From the NCBI GenBank assembly GCA_902769255.1, contig CACXOM010000008.1, positions 1 through 58,897 of the forward strand: a DNA stretch of 58,897 nt, given 5' to 3'. The notes under the pieces were generated by a model. It did no database searches, had not been told where the DNA came from, and was given only the letters and a program-made list of their open reading frames with translations. Positions 43,459-53,141 of this stretch are shown here, one piece after another (the first letter of the stretch is position 1; every line of letters begins with the position of its first letter). Origin of the DNA: Oscillospiraceae bacterium. GTDB taxonomy: Bacteria > Bacillota > Clostridia > Oscillospirales > Acutalibacteraceae. The translations under genes and the position numbers were made by a program.

Positions 43459-45813
43459 TCAAACTTTTTTAATATGCCAGATTTCATCGGCATACTGCTG
43501 TATAGTGCGGTCGGACGAGAATTTTCCTGCGTTGCACATATTGATAAAGCACTTTTTAGCGTAATCATACTTATCCTTTTGTGCATTGTTAATATCAATT
43601 TTAGCCTTAATATAACTGTCAAAGTCAAGCAACAGGAAATAATGGTCAGGCTGATGCCAACTTGCGCCCTCTAAAATAGCGTCATAAAGTTCTTTAAACA
43701 TACCTGTCCCGCCGTCATCAAGAGTGCCGTCGATAAGTGTATCAAGCACACGTTTAATACGCTTGTCTTTTTTGTAATACTCTTTCGGGTCATAAGAATC
43801 TTTTATCTTCTCAATTTCTTCAACTCTTGCGCCGAAGATGAAGTTATTCTCTTCGCCCGCCTCTTCAACAATCTCGATATTTGCGCCATCAAAAGTACCT
43901 AAAGTGCAAGCGCCGTTTAACATAAGTTTCATATTACCCGTTCCGCTTGCCTCTGTGCCTGCGGTGGAAATCTGTTCAGATACATCAGCCGCCGCAACTA
44001 TCTTTTCGGCATAAGAAACATTGTAATTTGATACAAAAACAATATTTATATATTTGCTGACTTCTTCATCTTTTTCAACGAGATTTTTAACCTCGTCAAT
44101 AAGTTTAATAATTGCTTTTGCCCTGAAATATCCGGGAGCGGATTTTGCGCCGAAAATAAAGGTTGTCGGTTTAAAATCCTTTAACTCGCCGTTCTTAATC
44201 TCAAAATACAACTCTAAAATTCCCAAAGCGTTAAGGAACTGACGCTTGTATTCGTGAAGTCGTTTAATCTGAACGTCGTAAACTGTTTCGGGGTCAACCG
44301 AAATGCCGTCGTGCGACATAATATAATCGGCAAGCACCTTTTTATTGTTTTTCTTAATCTCGATAAATCTGTCAAGCACCGCTTTGTCGTCTGCGAATTT
44401 TTCTAACTTTTTAAGTTCATCAAGATTGTTAAGCCAATCTTCATTTCCGAGCAATTCGGTAATAAGGGCAGACAACTGCGGATTGCAAAGACCTATCCAA
44501 CGGCGTTGGGTAATGCCGTTTGTTTTATTCTGAAATTTTTCGGGAGTCATCTCATACCAGCATTTAAGCACTTCGTCTTTTAAAATTTCGGTATGAATTC
44601 TTGCAACTCCGTTGATATATTTTGAACAGTAACAAGCAAGATAAGCCATGTGTACTGTTTTATTCTGAATGATATCAACCTGCACATGAAGTTCTTCGGG
44701 GAAATTTGCAGCCTTTAATTCAGCCTTGAATTTTGCGTCGATTTTTTTGATAATTTCCGCAATTTTCGGTGAAATTTTTCTTGCAAATTTTATATCCCAT
44801 TTTTCAAGTGCTTCCTGCATAATGGTGTGGTTGGTATAATTAAATACATTGCAAGCAATTTCCAAAGCCTTGTCAAATTCAACGCCCTCAATATTCAAAA
44901 GCCTTATAAGTTCGGGGATAGAAATTACAGGGTGAGTATCGTTGAGTTGTATTGTAACTTCATCAGGTAATTTTGAAAAATCATCGCCATACTTTGCTTT
45001 GAATTTCTTTAAAATATCCTGCAAAGACGCCGACGAGAAGAAATACTGTTGTTTCAACCTTAAAAGTTTGCCCGAATCGGTGCTGTCGTTCGGATAAAGC
45101 ACTCTTGAAATATTCTCGGCGCTGTTTTTTGCTTTTAATGATTTATCGTATTTCTGGTCATTAAACAAATCAAAATCAAATTCTTCAATAGGTTCTGCCT
45201 GCCACAAACGAAGCGTGCCGATATTATCGGTATTATATCCTATTACAGGCATATCGTAAGGAACGGCTCTTACGGTTTCATCGGTAAATTTAACCTCTAC
45301 CGCCTCGTCCTCTTTTCTTATCGACCAAGGGTCGCCGTAACGTGTCCAATCATCAAGAAGTTCTTTCTGAAATCCGTTTTCAAAGGTCTGTTTGAAAAGT
45401 CCGAATTTATATCTTATTCCGTAGCCGTCAAGCGGAAGTGAAAGAGTAGCCGCACTGTCAAGAAAGCAAGCCGCAAGACGTCCTAAACCGCCGTTGCCGA
45501 GCGCTGCGTCCTCAACATCTTCCATCTTGTTAATATCGTTGCCGTATTTTTTCAAAATTTCTGCAACCTCATCGCCGAGATTTAAGCAGAAAAGGTTGTT
45601 ATATATTGCTCTTCCCACCAAAAATTCAGCGGAAAGATAATATGCTCTTTTATTCTCGTTATGCTTTTTCTGTGATTCAGCCCATCTGTCCGATATTTCT
45701 GCCATAACCGCGCTTGAAACTACATTATGCAGTTCGTTAGCTGATAAATCCTTAATTTCCTTTTGATATTCGGTTTTAGCGAATAAAACAAGGCTGTTTT
45801 CTAAATTCGTCAT
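43459..45813 (-). CDS. glgP: Glycogen/maltodextrin phosphorylase (GT35)
   Basis: Releases glucose-1-phosphate from alpha-1,4-glucans (EC 2.4.1.1). The PLP-binding lysine block EASGTGNMKLMLNGACTLGT is present near residue 630, with RRWIGLCNPQLS and KRLHEYKRQFLN in place. The N-terminal AALGNGGLGRLAACFLDSAA is typical. 784 residues. The last ~30 residues (DRTIQQYADEIWHIKKV) are the usual end. It starts 7 bases after malQ and is translated with it. Its product feeds glycolysis or, reversed, ADP-glucose formation. Confidence 0.96.
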   Translation of the reverse strand: MTNLENSLVLFAKTEYQKEIKDLSANELHNVVSSAVMAEISDRWAESQKKHNENKRAYYLSAEFLVGRAIYNNLFCLNLGDEVAEILKKYGNDINKMEDVEDAALGNGGLGRLAACFLDSAATLSLPLDGYGIRYKFGLFKQTFENGFQKELLDDWTRYGDPWSIRKEDEAVEVKFTDETVRAVPYDMPVIGYNTDNIGTLRLWQAEPIEEFDFDLFNDQKYDKSLKAKNSAENISRVLYPNDSTDSGKLLRLKQQYFFSSASLQDILKKFKAKYGDDFSKLPDEVTIQLNDTHPVISIPELIRLLNIEGVEFDKALEIACNVFNYTNHTIMQEALEKWDIKFARKISPKIAEIIKKIDAKFKAELKAANFPEELHVQVDIIQNKTVHMAYLACYCSKYINGVARIHTEILKDEVLKCWYEMTPEKFQNKTNGITQRRWIGLCNPQLSALITELLGNEDWLNNLDELKKLEKFADDKAVLDRFIEIKKNNKKVLADYIMSHDGISVDPETVYDVQIKRLHEYKRQFLNALGILELYFEIKNGELKDFKPTTFIFGAKSAPGYFRAKAIIKLIDEVKNLVEKDEEVSKYINIVFVSNYNVSYAEKIVAAADVSEQISTAGTEASGTGNMKLMLNGACTLGTFDGANIEIVEEAGEENNFIFGARVEEIEKIKDSYDPKEYYKKDKRIKRVLDTLIDGTLDDGGTGMFKELYDAILEGASWHQPDHYFLLLDFDSYIKAKIDINNAQKDKYDYAKKCFINMCNAGKFSSDRTIQQYADEIWHIKKV

Positions 45814-45819
45814 CGCTTA

Positions 45820-47298
45820 TCAATCCTTTCTCATTCTCGAATAGAGTTTTGTATAATACAAAAGCTTTTCAAAATTCTCCGCTTTAAAATCTTTCTTTAA
45901 AATTCGCCACTTCCAATTTTCTCCGACAGTTGACGGGATATTCATTCGTGCTTCAGAACCGAGTCCTAAAATATCCTGCATTGTAATAATCGCAGTATCG
46001 CCGACCGAAGCCATAGCCGCCGAAATCATACCCCAATTAAGTTCACGCTTGCAATTCAAATATTTTTTTGCAAATCTTACATCTGCTCTTTTTGAGGTTT
46101 TTTGCCAGCCAAGTATTGTATCATTATCATGAGTACCCGTATAAACAACGCAGTTTTGAGTATAATTATGCGGTAAATAATCACTTTCCTCACGGGAATC
46201 AAAGGCAAACTGCAAAACTTTCATTCCCGGAAATTTGCTTTGTTTAAGCAATCTTTTTACGCTAGGGGTTAAAAATCCCAAATCTTCCGCAATAATCGGA
46301 GTTTTGCCCAATTTTGCTTTTATTGCCTTGAACAAATCCATTCCGGGACCCTTTCTCCAGACGCCGTTTTTAGCGGTTTTGCTGTCTGCTTTAATACAGT
46401 AATAAGAATCAAAGCCTCTAAAATGGTCGATTCTTATAACATCATAAATTTTTAAACATTCAGAAAGTCGGTTTATCCACCAAGAATATCCGTCATTTTT
46501 CATAAAATCCCAGTTATAAAGCGGATTTCCCCATAACTGACCGTCTTTTGAAAAAGCGTCGGGAGGACAGCCGGCAACTTCAATCGGCTTTAAATCTTCA
46601 TCAAGCATAAACTGTTGCGGTGAAGACCATACGTCAGCGCTGTCAAGCGCAACGTAAATCGGCAAATCACCTATAATTTTTATTCCTTTTTCATTAGCGT
46701 ATGATTTAAGAGCATTCCATTGCTCAAAAAACAAAAACTGAAGCATTTTATAATAATCTATACGCTCTTTACATTTTTCTCTGTATTTTTTTAAAGCACT
46801 TTTTTCTCTTAAACGAATATCATAGTCCCACTCTAAAAATGATTTACCGTCAAAACTGTCTTTTATCGCCATAAAAAGTGAGAAATCATCTAACCAAAAT
46901 GCATTTTTCTCACAAAAATCATTATACTTCTTAGGTGTTTTTTCAAAAAAATGCTTTTGAACTTTTTTAAAAGCCTTATGGCGTTCTACATAAATTAAAC
47001 CGTAATCAACACTTTCTGGATTATTGCCCCAATTAACGTCTTTATATTCATCAGCCTTTAACAATCCTTGTTTTTCAAGTGTTTCAAGGTCGATGAAATA
47101 AGGATTACCCGCAAATGTAGAAAAACTTTGATACGGCGAATCGCCGTAAGAAGTAGGACAAAGGGGCAATAATTGCCAATAAGTCTGTCCGCTTTCATAT
47201 AAAAAGTCGACAAAAGAGTAAGCATTTTCACCGAATGTACCAATACCGAAATCACCCGGCAAAGATGAAATATGCATTAAAACTCCGCTTGCCCTCAT
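45820..47298 (-). CDS. malQ: 4-alpha-glucanotransferase (amylomaltase, GH77)
   Basis: Transfers maltodextrin segments between glucans so that phosphorylase can use them (EC 2.4.1.25). The start RASGVLMHISSLPGDFGIGT and the blocks LPLCPTSYGDSPYQSFSTFA, VIRIDHFRGF (nucleophile Asp) and IIAEDLGFLT (acid/base Glu) are intact in 492 residues. AAGGGGG precedes the ATG. It forms a two-gene operon with glgP. No clear promoter could be picked in the A/T-rich upstream region. Confidence 0.96.
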   Translation of the reverse strand: MRASGVLMHISSLPGDFGIGTFGENAYSFVDFLYESGQTYWQLLPLCPTSYGDSPYQSFSTFAGNPYFIDLETLEKQGLLKADEYKDVNWGNNPESVDYGLIYVERHKAFKKVQKHFFEKTPKKYNDFCEKNAFWLDDFSLFMAIKDSFDGKSFLEWDYDIRLREKSALKKYREKCKERIDYYKMLQFLFFEQWNALKSYANEKGIKIIGDLPIYVALDSADVWSSPQQFMLDEDLKPIEVAGCPPDAFSKDGQLWGNPLYNWDFMKNDGYSWWINRLSECLKIYDVIRIDHFRGFDSYYCIKADSKTAKNGVWRKGPGMDLFKAIKAKLGKTPIIAEDLGFLTPSVKRLLKQSKFPGMKVLQFAFDSREESDYLPHNYTQNCVVYTGTHDNDTILGWQKTSKRADVRFAKKYLNCKRELNWGMISAAMASVGDTAIITMQDILGLGSEARMNIPSTVGENWKWRILKKDFKAENFEKLLYYTKLYSRMRKD

Positions 47299-47460
47299 AA
47301 TTATTGCCCCCTTAAATTTATTTAATATTATATCAATTTAAAATACTATTCTTTTATTTAATGTTCGCAAAAAGTCAGTCTGCTTCTGCAAAAAAGTTAA
47401 TGTGATTTTGCAAAGATTTAATCTGCTTCTGCAAAAAAGTTAATGTGATTTTGTAAAAAT
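47299..47460. other. Intergenic region between malQ and ugpC
   Basis: About 160 A/T-rich bases. Its right half is filled by the 43-base tandem repeat reported separately. No ORF or strong terminator was seen, although both genes on the minus strand meet here. Confidence 0.5.
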
Positions 47461-47464
47461 TTAA
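47379..47464. repeat. Tandem repeat, two copies of 43 bases
   Basis: The unit TCTGCTTCTGCAAAAAAGTT and 23 further bases occurs twice head to tail with three mismatches. A third copy is started at 47465, within the last codons of ugpC. It lies where the ugpC transcript ends. Confidence 0.8.
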
Positions 47465-48573
47465 TCTGCGATTAAATTTTCTGTTTCTTTATCAAAAATA
47501 TGGATTGTATTGGTATCAAGATACAAAGAAACATCAGAATTGCTCTGCACTTTTTTGTTCGATGGAACATTTGCAATTATATTCACACCGCCGATATCGC
47601 TGTAAAGATAAATCTCAGAACCCATCATTTCAGCAATTTCAATATGAACATCAATTTTGTTGGTATTTTCACTATCACTATATTTGTCGTTTGCGTGAAG
47701 GTTTTCAGGACGAATACCGAAAGCAACCGCTTTGCCGATATATTTTTTCAAATTATCGTTACTCTGCATTCTTTCCGGCAACAATACCGAATATTTATCA
47801 AATTCAGCATAAATTTTGCCGCCTTTTTCAGCAATTACTGCGTCGATAAAATTCATTCTCGGAGTGCCGATAAATCCTGCAACAAACATATTGCAAGGGT
47901 GGTCATAAAGATTTGCGGGAGTATCAACCTGCTGAATAAAACCGTCTTTCATAACAACTATTCTGTCAGCCATTGTCATAGCTTCGGTCTGGTCGTGAGT
48001 AACGTAAACAAAGGTTGTCTGCAGATTATTATGAAGTCTTGTAATCTGACTTCTCATCTCGGTACGCAGTTTTGCGTCGAGGTTTGAAAGCGGTTCGTCA
48101 AGCAAGAAAACGGCTGGGTCACGAACCATTGCACGACCGAGCGCAACACGCTGACGCTGACCGCCCGAAAGCGCTTTTGGTTTACGGTTAAGGTATTCTT
48201 CAATCTCAAGGATTTTAGCAACCTCACGAACTTTTCGGTCGATTTCTTTTTTATCAACCTTACGAAGTTCGAGCGCAAAAGCCATATTTTTATAAACTGT
48301 CATGTGAGGGTAAAGCGCATAAGACTGGAACACCATTGCTATATCTCTGTCTTTCGGTGCAACCTTATTAACAAGGCGGTCGCCGATATACATTTCACCG
48401 TCGGTGATTTCCTCAAGGCCGGCAATCATACGAAGAGTTGTTGATTTACCGCAGCCCGAAGGTCCTACAAGTATAATAAATTCCTTATCTTTAATCTCAA
48501 GATTAAGGTTTGGAATAACCGTATGACCGTCATCATAAGTCTTTACAATATTTTTTAAAGTAATAGATGCCAT
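47461..48573 (-). CDS. ugpC: Sugar ABC transporter ATP-binding protein (MsmX/UgpC/MalK type)
   Basis: Energises carbohydrate uptake ABC importers. The Walker A GPSGCGKST (residues 38-46), Q-loop VFQSYALYPHMTV, signature LSGGQRQRVALGRAM, Walker B VFLLDEPLSNLDAK and His-loop THDQTEAM are intact. The C-terminal ~130 residues form the regulatory TOBE/OB domain typical of this group. 370 residues. Such ATPases often serve several sugar importers. It lies 29 bases after the LacI regulator gene and downstream of the two permease genes. Confidence 0.95.
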   Translation of the reverse strand: MASITLKNIVKTYDDGHTVIPNLNLEIKDKEFIILVGPSGCGKSTTLRMIAGLEEITDGEMYIGDRLVNKVAPKDRDIAMVFQSYALYPHMTVYKNMAFALELRKVDKKEIDRKVREVAKILEIEEYLNRKPKALSGGQRQRVALGRAMVRDPAVFLLDEPLSNLDAKLRTEMRSQITRLHNNLQTTFVYVTHDQTEAMTMADRIVVMKDGFIQQVDTPANLYDHPCNMFVAGFIGTPRMNFIDAVIAEKGGKIYAEFDKYSVLLPERMQSNDNLKKYIGKAVAFGIRPENLHANDKYSDSENTNKIDVHIEIAEMMGSEIYLYSDIGGVNIIANVPSNKKVQSNSDVSLYLDTNTIHIFDKETENLIAD

Positions 48574-48602
48574 TAAATTTCATTCCTTTCACGAAAACGA
48601 AA

Positions 48603-49610
48603 TCAGTTAATTTTTAACACGCTCTCTCCTTCTAAAAACTCATAAGGTATTAAAAGATGAACCGATTCTTCGTCTTCTTTTGATATAGCCTCGAGCAACG
48701 CAGCTAATCCGCATTTTGCAAGTTGCGGCTCGGACTGTCTTATAGTAGTAAGTCTTGGATAAATATACTGTGTAAGGAGAAGACCGTCAAAACCCGTAAT
48801 GGAAATATCTTTAGGCACCGAAATTCCCATATCGTTAAGCATTCTTATAGCGCCGATTGCCTGCACGTCGCCCATTGTAAAAATAGCAGTAATACCGTCG
48901 CATTTTGAAATAAGTTGCTTTACCGCCGACGCGCCACCCTCAAAACTGTACTTTGTCGTTTGATACTGCATATCAAAATCAAACTCAAGTCCATGCTTTT
49001 TAACGGAATTTAAAAAGCCATTAAATCTACGCTCGGAAATTTCGGAATTGTTAATCTCGCCGCCGATAACGCCGAGTTTAGTATGACCATTTTCAATAAG
49101 ATAATCAGTAATTTGTTCAGCCGCTTTAACATCGTCCGTACCGACGCTTGAAAGGTTATTATTACTGACATTCGGCGCTTGATTGGTAATCAAAACGCAA
49201 GGAACTTTTATCTTATTAAAATCCGATTCATACCGCTGCGGATTTCCTCCTAAAAATATAATTCCCGCAGGTCTTTTTTCATAGTATATTTTCAAAGCGG
49301 TTTTTGCTTCGTTATCATACTCATCAAGCACAAAAACCGATGAAGTATAAATGGTTTCGCCGATATGCTTTTGGATAATTTCAAGAATGGAATTAAGCAA
49401 AATATTTGAAACACCTTTAACAAGAATGGCTATATATCTGCCCTGCTGTTTTAATTGTTGAGCATTTGTATTTCTCACAAAATGATGCTCTTTCGCAACC
49501 GCTAAAATCTTGGTTCGGGCAGTTTCGCTCACATTCGGGTGATCATTCAACACCCTCGAAACAGTACCCACAGCATAACCGGACAATCTTGCAATATCTT
49601 TAATAGTCAT
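48603..49610 (-). CDS. LacI-family transcriptional regulator
   Basis: The N-terminal helix-turn-helix MTIKDIARLSGYAVGTVSRV and the hinge NDHPNVSETARTKI open the protein, and residues 60-335 form a periplasmic-binding-type sugar domain. The start chosen is ATG 49610, with AAAGGAATGG upstream; a longer frame starting at 49655 adds 15 unrelated residues. 335 residues. It is the fourth gene of the transporter operon and is the likely binder of the perfect GATTGGAAACGTTTCCAATC operator in front of the lipoprotein gene (inference). Confidence 0.93.
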   Translation of the reverse strand: MTIKDIARLSGYAVGTVSRVLNDHPNVSETARTKILAVAKEHHFVRNTNAQQLKQQGRYIAILVKGVSNILLNSILEIIQKHIGETIYTSSVFVLDEYDNEAKTALKIYYEKRPAGIIFLGGNPQRYESDFNKIKVPCVLITNQAPNVSNNNLSSVGTDDVKAAEQITDYLIENGHTKLGVIGGEINNSEISERRFNGFLNSVKKHGLEFDFDMQYQTTKYSFEGGASAVKQLISKCDGITAIFTMGDVQAIGAIRMLNDMGISVPKDISITGFDGLLLTQYIYPRLTTIRQSEPQLAKCGLAALLEAISKEDEESVHLLIPYEFLEGESVLKIN

Positions 49611-49712
49611 AAAACCATTCCTTTTTTTTGCATATAATGTTTTTTTATACCGCAAATAAGGCTAAAACACAAGGTTTTTTGACAAGTAATTATCCTTTTA
49701 CCGTGACAGGAA

Positions 49713-50555
49713 TTATCCTTTTACCGCACCTGCAATAACACCTTTGATAATGTGTTTTTGACAAATGAGGTAGAATACAATAATCGGAATAATAGCGAGT
49801 ACGAGCATCGCCATAAATCCACCCATATCGGTATCGCCGTAAGCACCCTGCATAGCAATCTGAATAGCAACCGGAATTGTTTTATTATCTGTTCCCAAAA
49901 CAAGATAAGGAAGCAAATAGTCATTCCATATCCACATTGCATTAAGAATTGCAACCGTAATTGCGGTTGGCTTTAAAATCGGGAACACTACTCTGAAAAA
50001 GCACTGCAAAGGATTGCAGCCGTCGATAGTTGCAGCCTCCTCAATTTCGAGAGGAATACTTTTTACAAAGCCCGATAGCATAAATACGGAAAGTCCCGCG
50101 CCAAAGCCTAAATAAACGAATACAATGCCGATAACATTATTAAGATTAAGTTCTCCAACGATATAGGTCATTGTAAACATTACCATTTGGAAAGGAACTA
50201 TCATACTGAATACAAAGGCATAATAGATAACCTGAGTAATTTTGTTTTTAATTCTTGTAATAAACCATGAGGTCATTGCTGTGCAAAGGACAATTAAAAC
50301 AACCGATGCAACAGTAATAAATAAAGATCTTCCGAAGGCTACAAAAAAGCCTGATGAAGTAAGCCCGTTTATATAGTTTTCAAGTCCTACAAAGGTTTGA
50401 GAAGTAGGTAAAGCAAATGGTTCAGAAGAAATGAAAAGTTTTGATTTTAAAGAGTTTATTAAAACCAAAACCATAGGAATCATAAATAGCACTGCCAAAA
50501 CAGCAAGGATAATAACTATTATTACATTGGTACTCTTTTTAGCACTTGCAATCAT
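49713..50555 (-). CDS. Carbohydrate ABC transporter permease (MalG/AraQ type)
   Basis: Six transmembrane segments in 280 residues with the MalG-type EAA loop (EIEEAATIDGCNPLQCFFRV) near residue 180. It pairs with the other permease, whose frame it overlaps by four bases, to form the channel dimer. A 16-base direct repeat (CGGTAAAAGGATAATT) sits at and just after its stop codon (49688-49726 region). Confidence 0.93.
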   Translation of the reverse strand: MIASAKKSTNVIIVIILAVLAVLFMIPMVLVLINSLKSKLFISSEPFALPTSQTFVGLENYINGLTSSGFFVAFGRSLFITVASVVLIVLCTAMTSWFITRIKNKITQVIYYAFVFSMIVPFQMVMFTMTYIVGELNLNNVIGIVFVYLGFGAGLSVFMLSGFVKSIPLEIEEAATIDGCNPLQCFFRVVFPILKPTAITVAILNAMWIWNDYLLPYLVLGTDNKTIPVAIQIAMQGAYGDTDMGGFMAMLVLAIIPIIVFYLICQKHIIKGVIAGAVKG

Positions 50556-51427
50556 TGTTCTACCTCCTTACTTCTTGTGGCTCTGAGCTGAATAAACGCA
50601 ATTATTGCAACGATTATAAAGAATATAACCGCTTTCGCCTGTCCTACGCCTGCCCAGCCGATTCTGCCGTAAAACGTCTTATAAATATCCAGCGCAAGCA
50701 TCTGGGTTGATTTACCCGGAGCACCACCGGTGAGCGCTAAGTTTTGATCGAACATTTTAAATGAATTTGTGAGTGTTAAGAACATACAAATAGTTATTGA
50801 AGGCATAACCATAGGTATTGTAATCTTAAACAAAGATTTAGCCGGCGAAGCACCGTCGATAGCCGAAGCTTCGGTTAAGTCGCCCGGAATATTCTGAATT
50901 CCTGCGATATAAATTACCATCATATAGCCGATTAACTGCCAGTTATTCAGAATTACAAGTCCCCAAAATCCGTAAGCCGAAGACTTGGTAATATCAGAAT
51001 TTACAATTATATCAAGCACACCGTTTATCAGCAGTTGCCAAATGTAGCCGAGTACGATTCCGCCGATAAGATTAGGTAAGAAGAATACCGAACGGAAAAA
51101 GTTTGTGCCCTTAATTCCTCTTGTTAAAAGCATTGCAAACGCAAATGCGATAATATTTACCGTTACAATCGAAACAACCGTAAATAAAACGGTAAATACA
51201 AGAGCGTTTAAAAAGTCGTGATTAGGGTCGGTAAATATTTTTACATAGTTATCCAATCCTACAAATTGTGCATTCGTAACTGCATTAAACTTTGTAAACG
51301 AAAGACCGAGTCCCATAATAAACGGCGCAATAAATGCTATAACAAAAGCAATTAATGTAGGTAATAAAAACACAGGGAAATAATTCTTTAAGCTTTTGTT
51401 AAAATACTTTTTATGCTTTTTAGCCAT
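50552..51427 (-). CDS. Carbohydrate ABC transporter permease (MalF/UgpA type)
   Basis: Six transmembrane segments in 291 residues with the EAA loop (DLTEASAIDGASPAKSLFKI) near residue 190. The start taken is ATG 51427 (MAKKHKKYFNKSLKNYFP), with GGGAG nine bases upstream; six further upstream residues in frame belong to the ribosome binding region. It is the first permease after the binding lipoprotein. Confidence 0.93.
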   Translation of the reverse strand: MAKKHKKYFNKSLKNYFPVFLLPTLIAFVIAFIAPFIMGLGLSFTKFNAVTNAQFVGLDNYVKIFTDPNHDFLNALVFTVLFTVVSIVTVNIIAFAFAMLLTRGIKGTNFFRSVFFLPNLIGGIVLGYIWQLLINGVLDIIVNSDITKSSAYGFWGLVILNNWQLIGYMMVIYIAGIQNIPGDLTEASAIDGASPAKSLFKITIPMVMPSITICMFLTLTNSFKMFDQNLALTGGAPGKSTQMLALDIYKTFYGRIGWAGVGQAKAVIFFIIVAIIAFIQLRATRSKEVEQ

Positions 51428-51517
51428 ATTAAATCTCCCTTTCAAAATTATTAAGCCGTTTTTCTATATAAATCGCTCTGCCTTTTTTAAAAGGGCAGAG
51501 CGATTTATCAAATTTAA

Positions 51518-52885
51518 TTATTCAATAGCTGCACTCTCTGAAGCCCAATCATCAATTACCTGTTTTTTAACTTCGTCAAATGTTTTTGTGCCCTGTGCAT
51601 ACTGTAAAAGTGCTGCACCGAAGTTATCTTTAAAGGTCTGTGAAGGGAATAAGGTGAAGTTCCACGGAACTGATGAAATGCCATCTTTCTCCATCCATTT
51701 AAGAACTTCCTGAGCCAAAGGATCGGTTGGTTTTTCGCTGTCTTCAAATGTATCGAAAGGAGCGATAAAACCTAATTTATTTGTAACGTAATCTTTACCT
51801 GTTTTGCTTGAATATAACCAGTAGATAAAGTCTGCCGCTGCTTTCTGCTCTGCTTTTGTTGCCTGTGAGTTAATGCAGAAGAAGTTTTCTGTACCAACGC
51901 AAAGGCCTTGTGATTCTTCGCCTTCTACACCGGTGTAGATTGGGAGATACTTAACGTTTTCTGCTTTTACCTTGTTACCTTTTACTCCTGAAACCTGACC
52001 CCAAGCCCAGTTACCGTTCTGAACCATTGCACATTTTTCAAGTGCAAACTCTGCCATAGAATCGTTAACTGTTTTTGTGCCGAGTTTTGTGGCTTCAACA
52101 GTTGAGTTGTTAAGATAAAGGTCAAAGATGTTTTTGAAGTTATCAGCAAACTCAAATTTAAGAGTCTTTGTAGCGTCTGATGTTAAATCAACGTTGTTCT
52201 TGTTGAATTCATAGTAAACAGGAAGATTAGCAAGGTGAGTCTGCCATCTCCAATCTTCACCTGATTTAAGTGAAGTGTTAGCAAATACGCCCTCAATACC
52301 TAAAGCGTCTTTGTTTTTCTGCATATCTTCTGCAACTGCTTTAAGTGCTGCGAAGTTGTTGATTTCATCTACCGATTGATACTCTGTTGCTTTGTTTTTA
52401 AGTGCAAAGTATTTATCCATAATTGCCTGGTTGTAAATGATACCGTAGCCTTCTACAACATAAGGGATACCGTATGCTTTGCCGTCAACTGTTACTGCGA
52501 GAGCTTTGTCGGTAAGATGTTTGTAAAGTTCTGTGTCGGTTAAATCTGCACAGTAGTCTTTCCATTTTGCATAGCCACGAGGACCGTTAATCTGGAAAAG
52601 CGTAGGAGCTTCGCTTGATGACATTTTTGACATAAGTGTCTGCTCGTAAGTGTTGTTTGCAGCAGTTTCAACAATTACCTTTACGCCTGTTTCTGCTTCA
52701 TATTTTTCAGTGATTTCCTTATAAATATCAGCAATTTCAGGTTTAAAGTTGAGGTATCTTATCTGTTTTGCAGCTTCTACCTCGTCGCCGCCGGCGGCGT
52801 CATCTTTTTTACCGCAACCGGTAAAGCATGCTAATGTGAACAATGCCACAAGGGTTAGTGCGAAAATTTTTCTTAATGATTTCAT
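51518..52885 (-). CDS. Sugar-binding lipoprotein of the ABC importer
   Basis: Extracellular substrate-binding protein, family 1. The signal peptide ends in a lipobox (LACFTGC) with the acylated Cys at residue 24, and the mature protein starts GKKDD with the usual acidic linker. The body of 455 residues shows the periplasmic-binding fold pattern (NLKFKPEIADIYKEITEKYE-like start, AMVQNGNWAWGQVSG, and a QATKAEQKAAADFIYWLYSS block). AGGAGG precedes the ATG. It leads the operon lipoprotein-permease-permease-LacI-ATPase. The sugar is not identified; the nearby malQ-glgP suggests malto-oligosaccharides, but this is context only. Confidence 0.9.
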   Translation of the reverse strand: MKSLRKIFALTLVALFTLACFTGCGKKDDAAGGDEVEAAKQIRYLNFKPEIADIYKEITEKYEAETGVKVIVETAANNTYEQTLMSKMSSSEAPTLFQINGPRGYAKWKDYCADLTDTELYKHLTDKALAVTVDGKAYGIPYVVEGYGIIYNQAIMDKYFALKNKATEYQSVDEINNFAALKAVAEDMQKNKDALGIEGVFANTSLKSGEDWRWQTHLANLPVYYEFNKNNVDLTSDATKTLKFEFADNFKNIFDLYLNNSTVEATKLGTKTVNDSMAEFALEKCAMVQNGNWAWGQVSGVKGNKVKAENVKYLPIYTGVEGEESQGLCVGTENFFCINSQATKAEQKAAADFIYWLYSSKTGKDYVTNKLGFIAPFDTFEDSEKPTDPLAQEVLKWMEKDGISSVPWNFTLFPSQTFKDNFGAALLQYAQGTKTFDEVKKQVIDDWASESAAIE

Positions 52886-52922
52886 TTGTTTTTCCTCCTA
52901 AAATTTAATTTTTTTCGGACAA

Positions 52923-52942
52923 GATTGGAAACGTTTCCAATC
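52923..52942. promoter_or_regulatory. Perfect LacI-family operator
   Basis: GATTGGAAACGTTTCCAATC is a perfect 20-base palindrome with the central CG of LacI-family sites. It lies about ten bases downstream of the -10 box of the lipoprotein promoter, where binding would block transcription. Confidence 0.85.
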
Positions 52943-52950
52943 GTATTTTC

Positions 52951-52979
52951 ATAATAGCATATAGAATACAAATTTGCAA
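52951..52979 (-). promoter_or_regulatory. Promoter of the sugar ABC transporter operon
   Basis: TTGCAA, 17 bases, TATTAT on the minus strand. The predicted start of transcription is at the left edge of the operator at 52923-52942. Confidence 0.75.
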
Positions 52980-53079
52980 CCCCTTTTTTATGAAAAATAA
53001 TAACTTTGTCATATATGCATAAACAAACTCTACTTATTTTGAGCATATTGCACAAACAATTTCTGATTGCCTTTGTTTA

Positions 53080-53108
53080 TTGATTTTTAATCAAAACTAT
53101 GATAGAAT
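53080..53108 (+). promoter_or_regulatory. Promoter of the DUF624 gene
   Basis: TTGATT, 17 bases, TAGAAT, about 30 bases before the ATG. It is divergent from the transporter promoter, 100 bases away. Confidence 0.6.
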
Positions 53109-53141
53109 AATACCAAAAGCAAGATAGAAAGGTTAATTATT

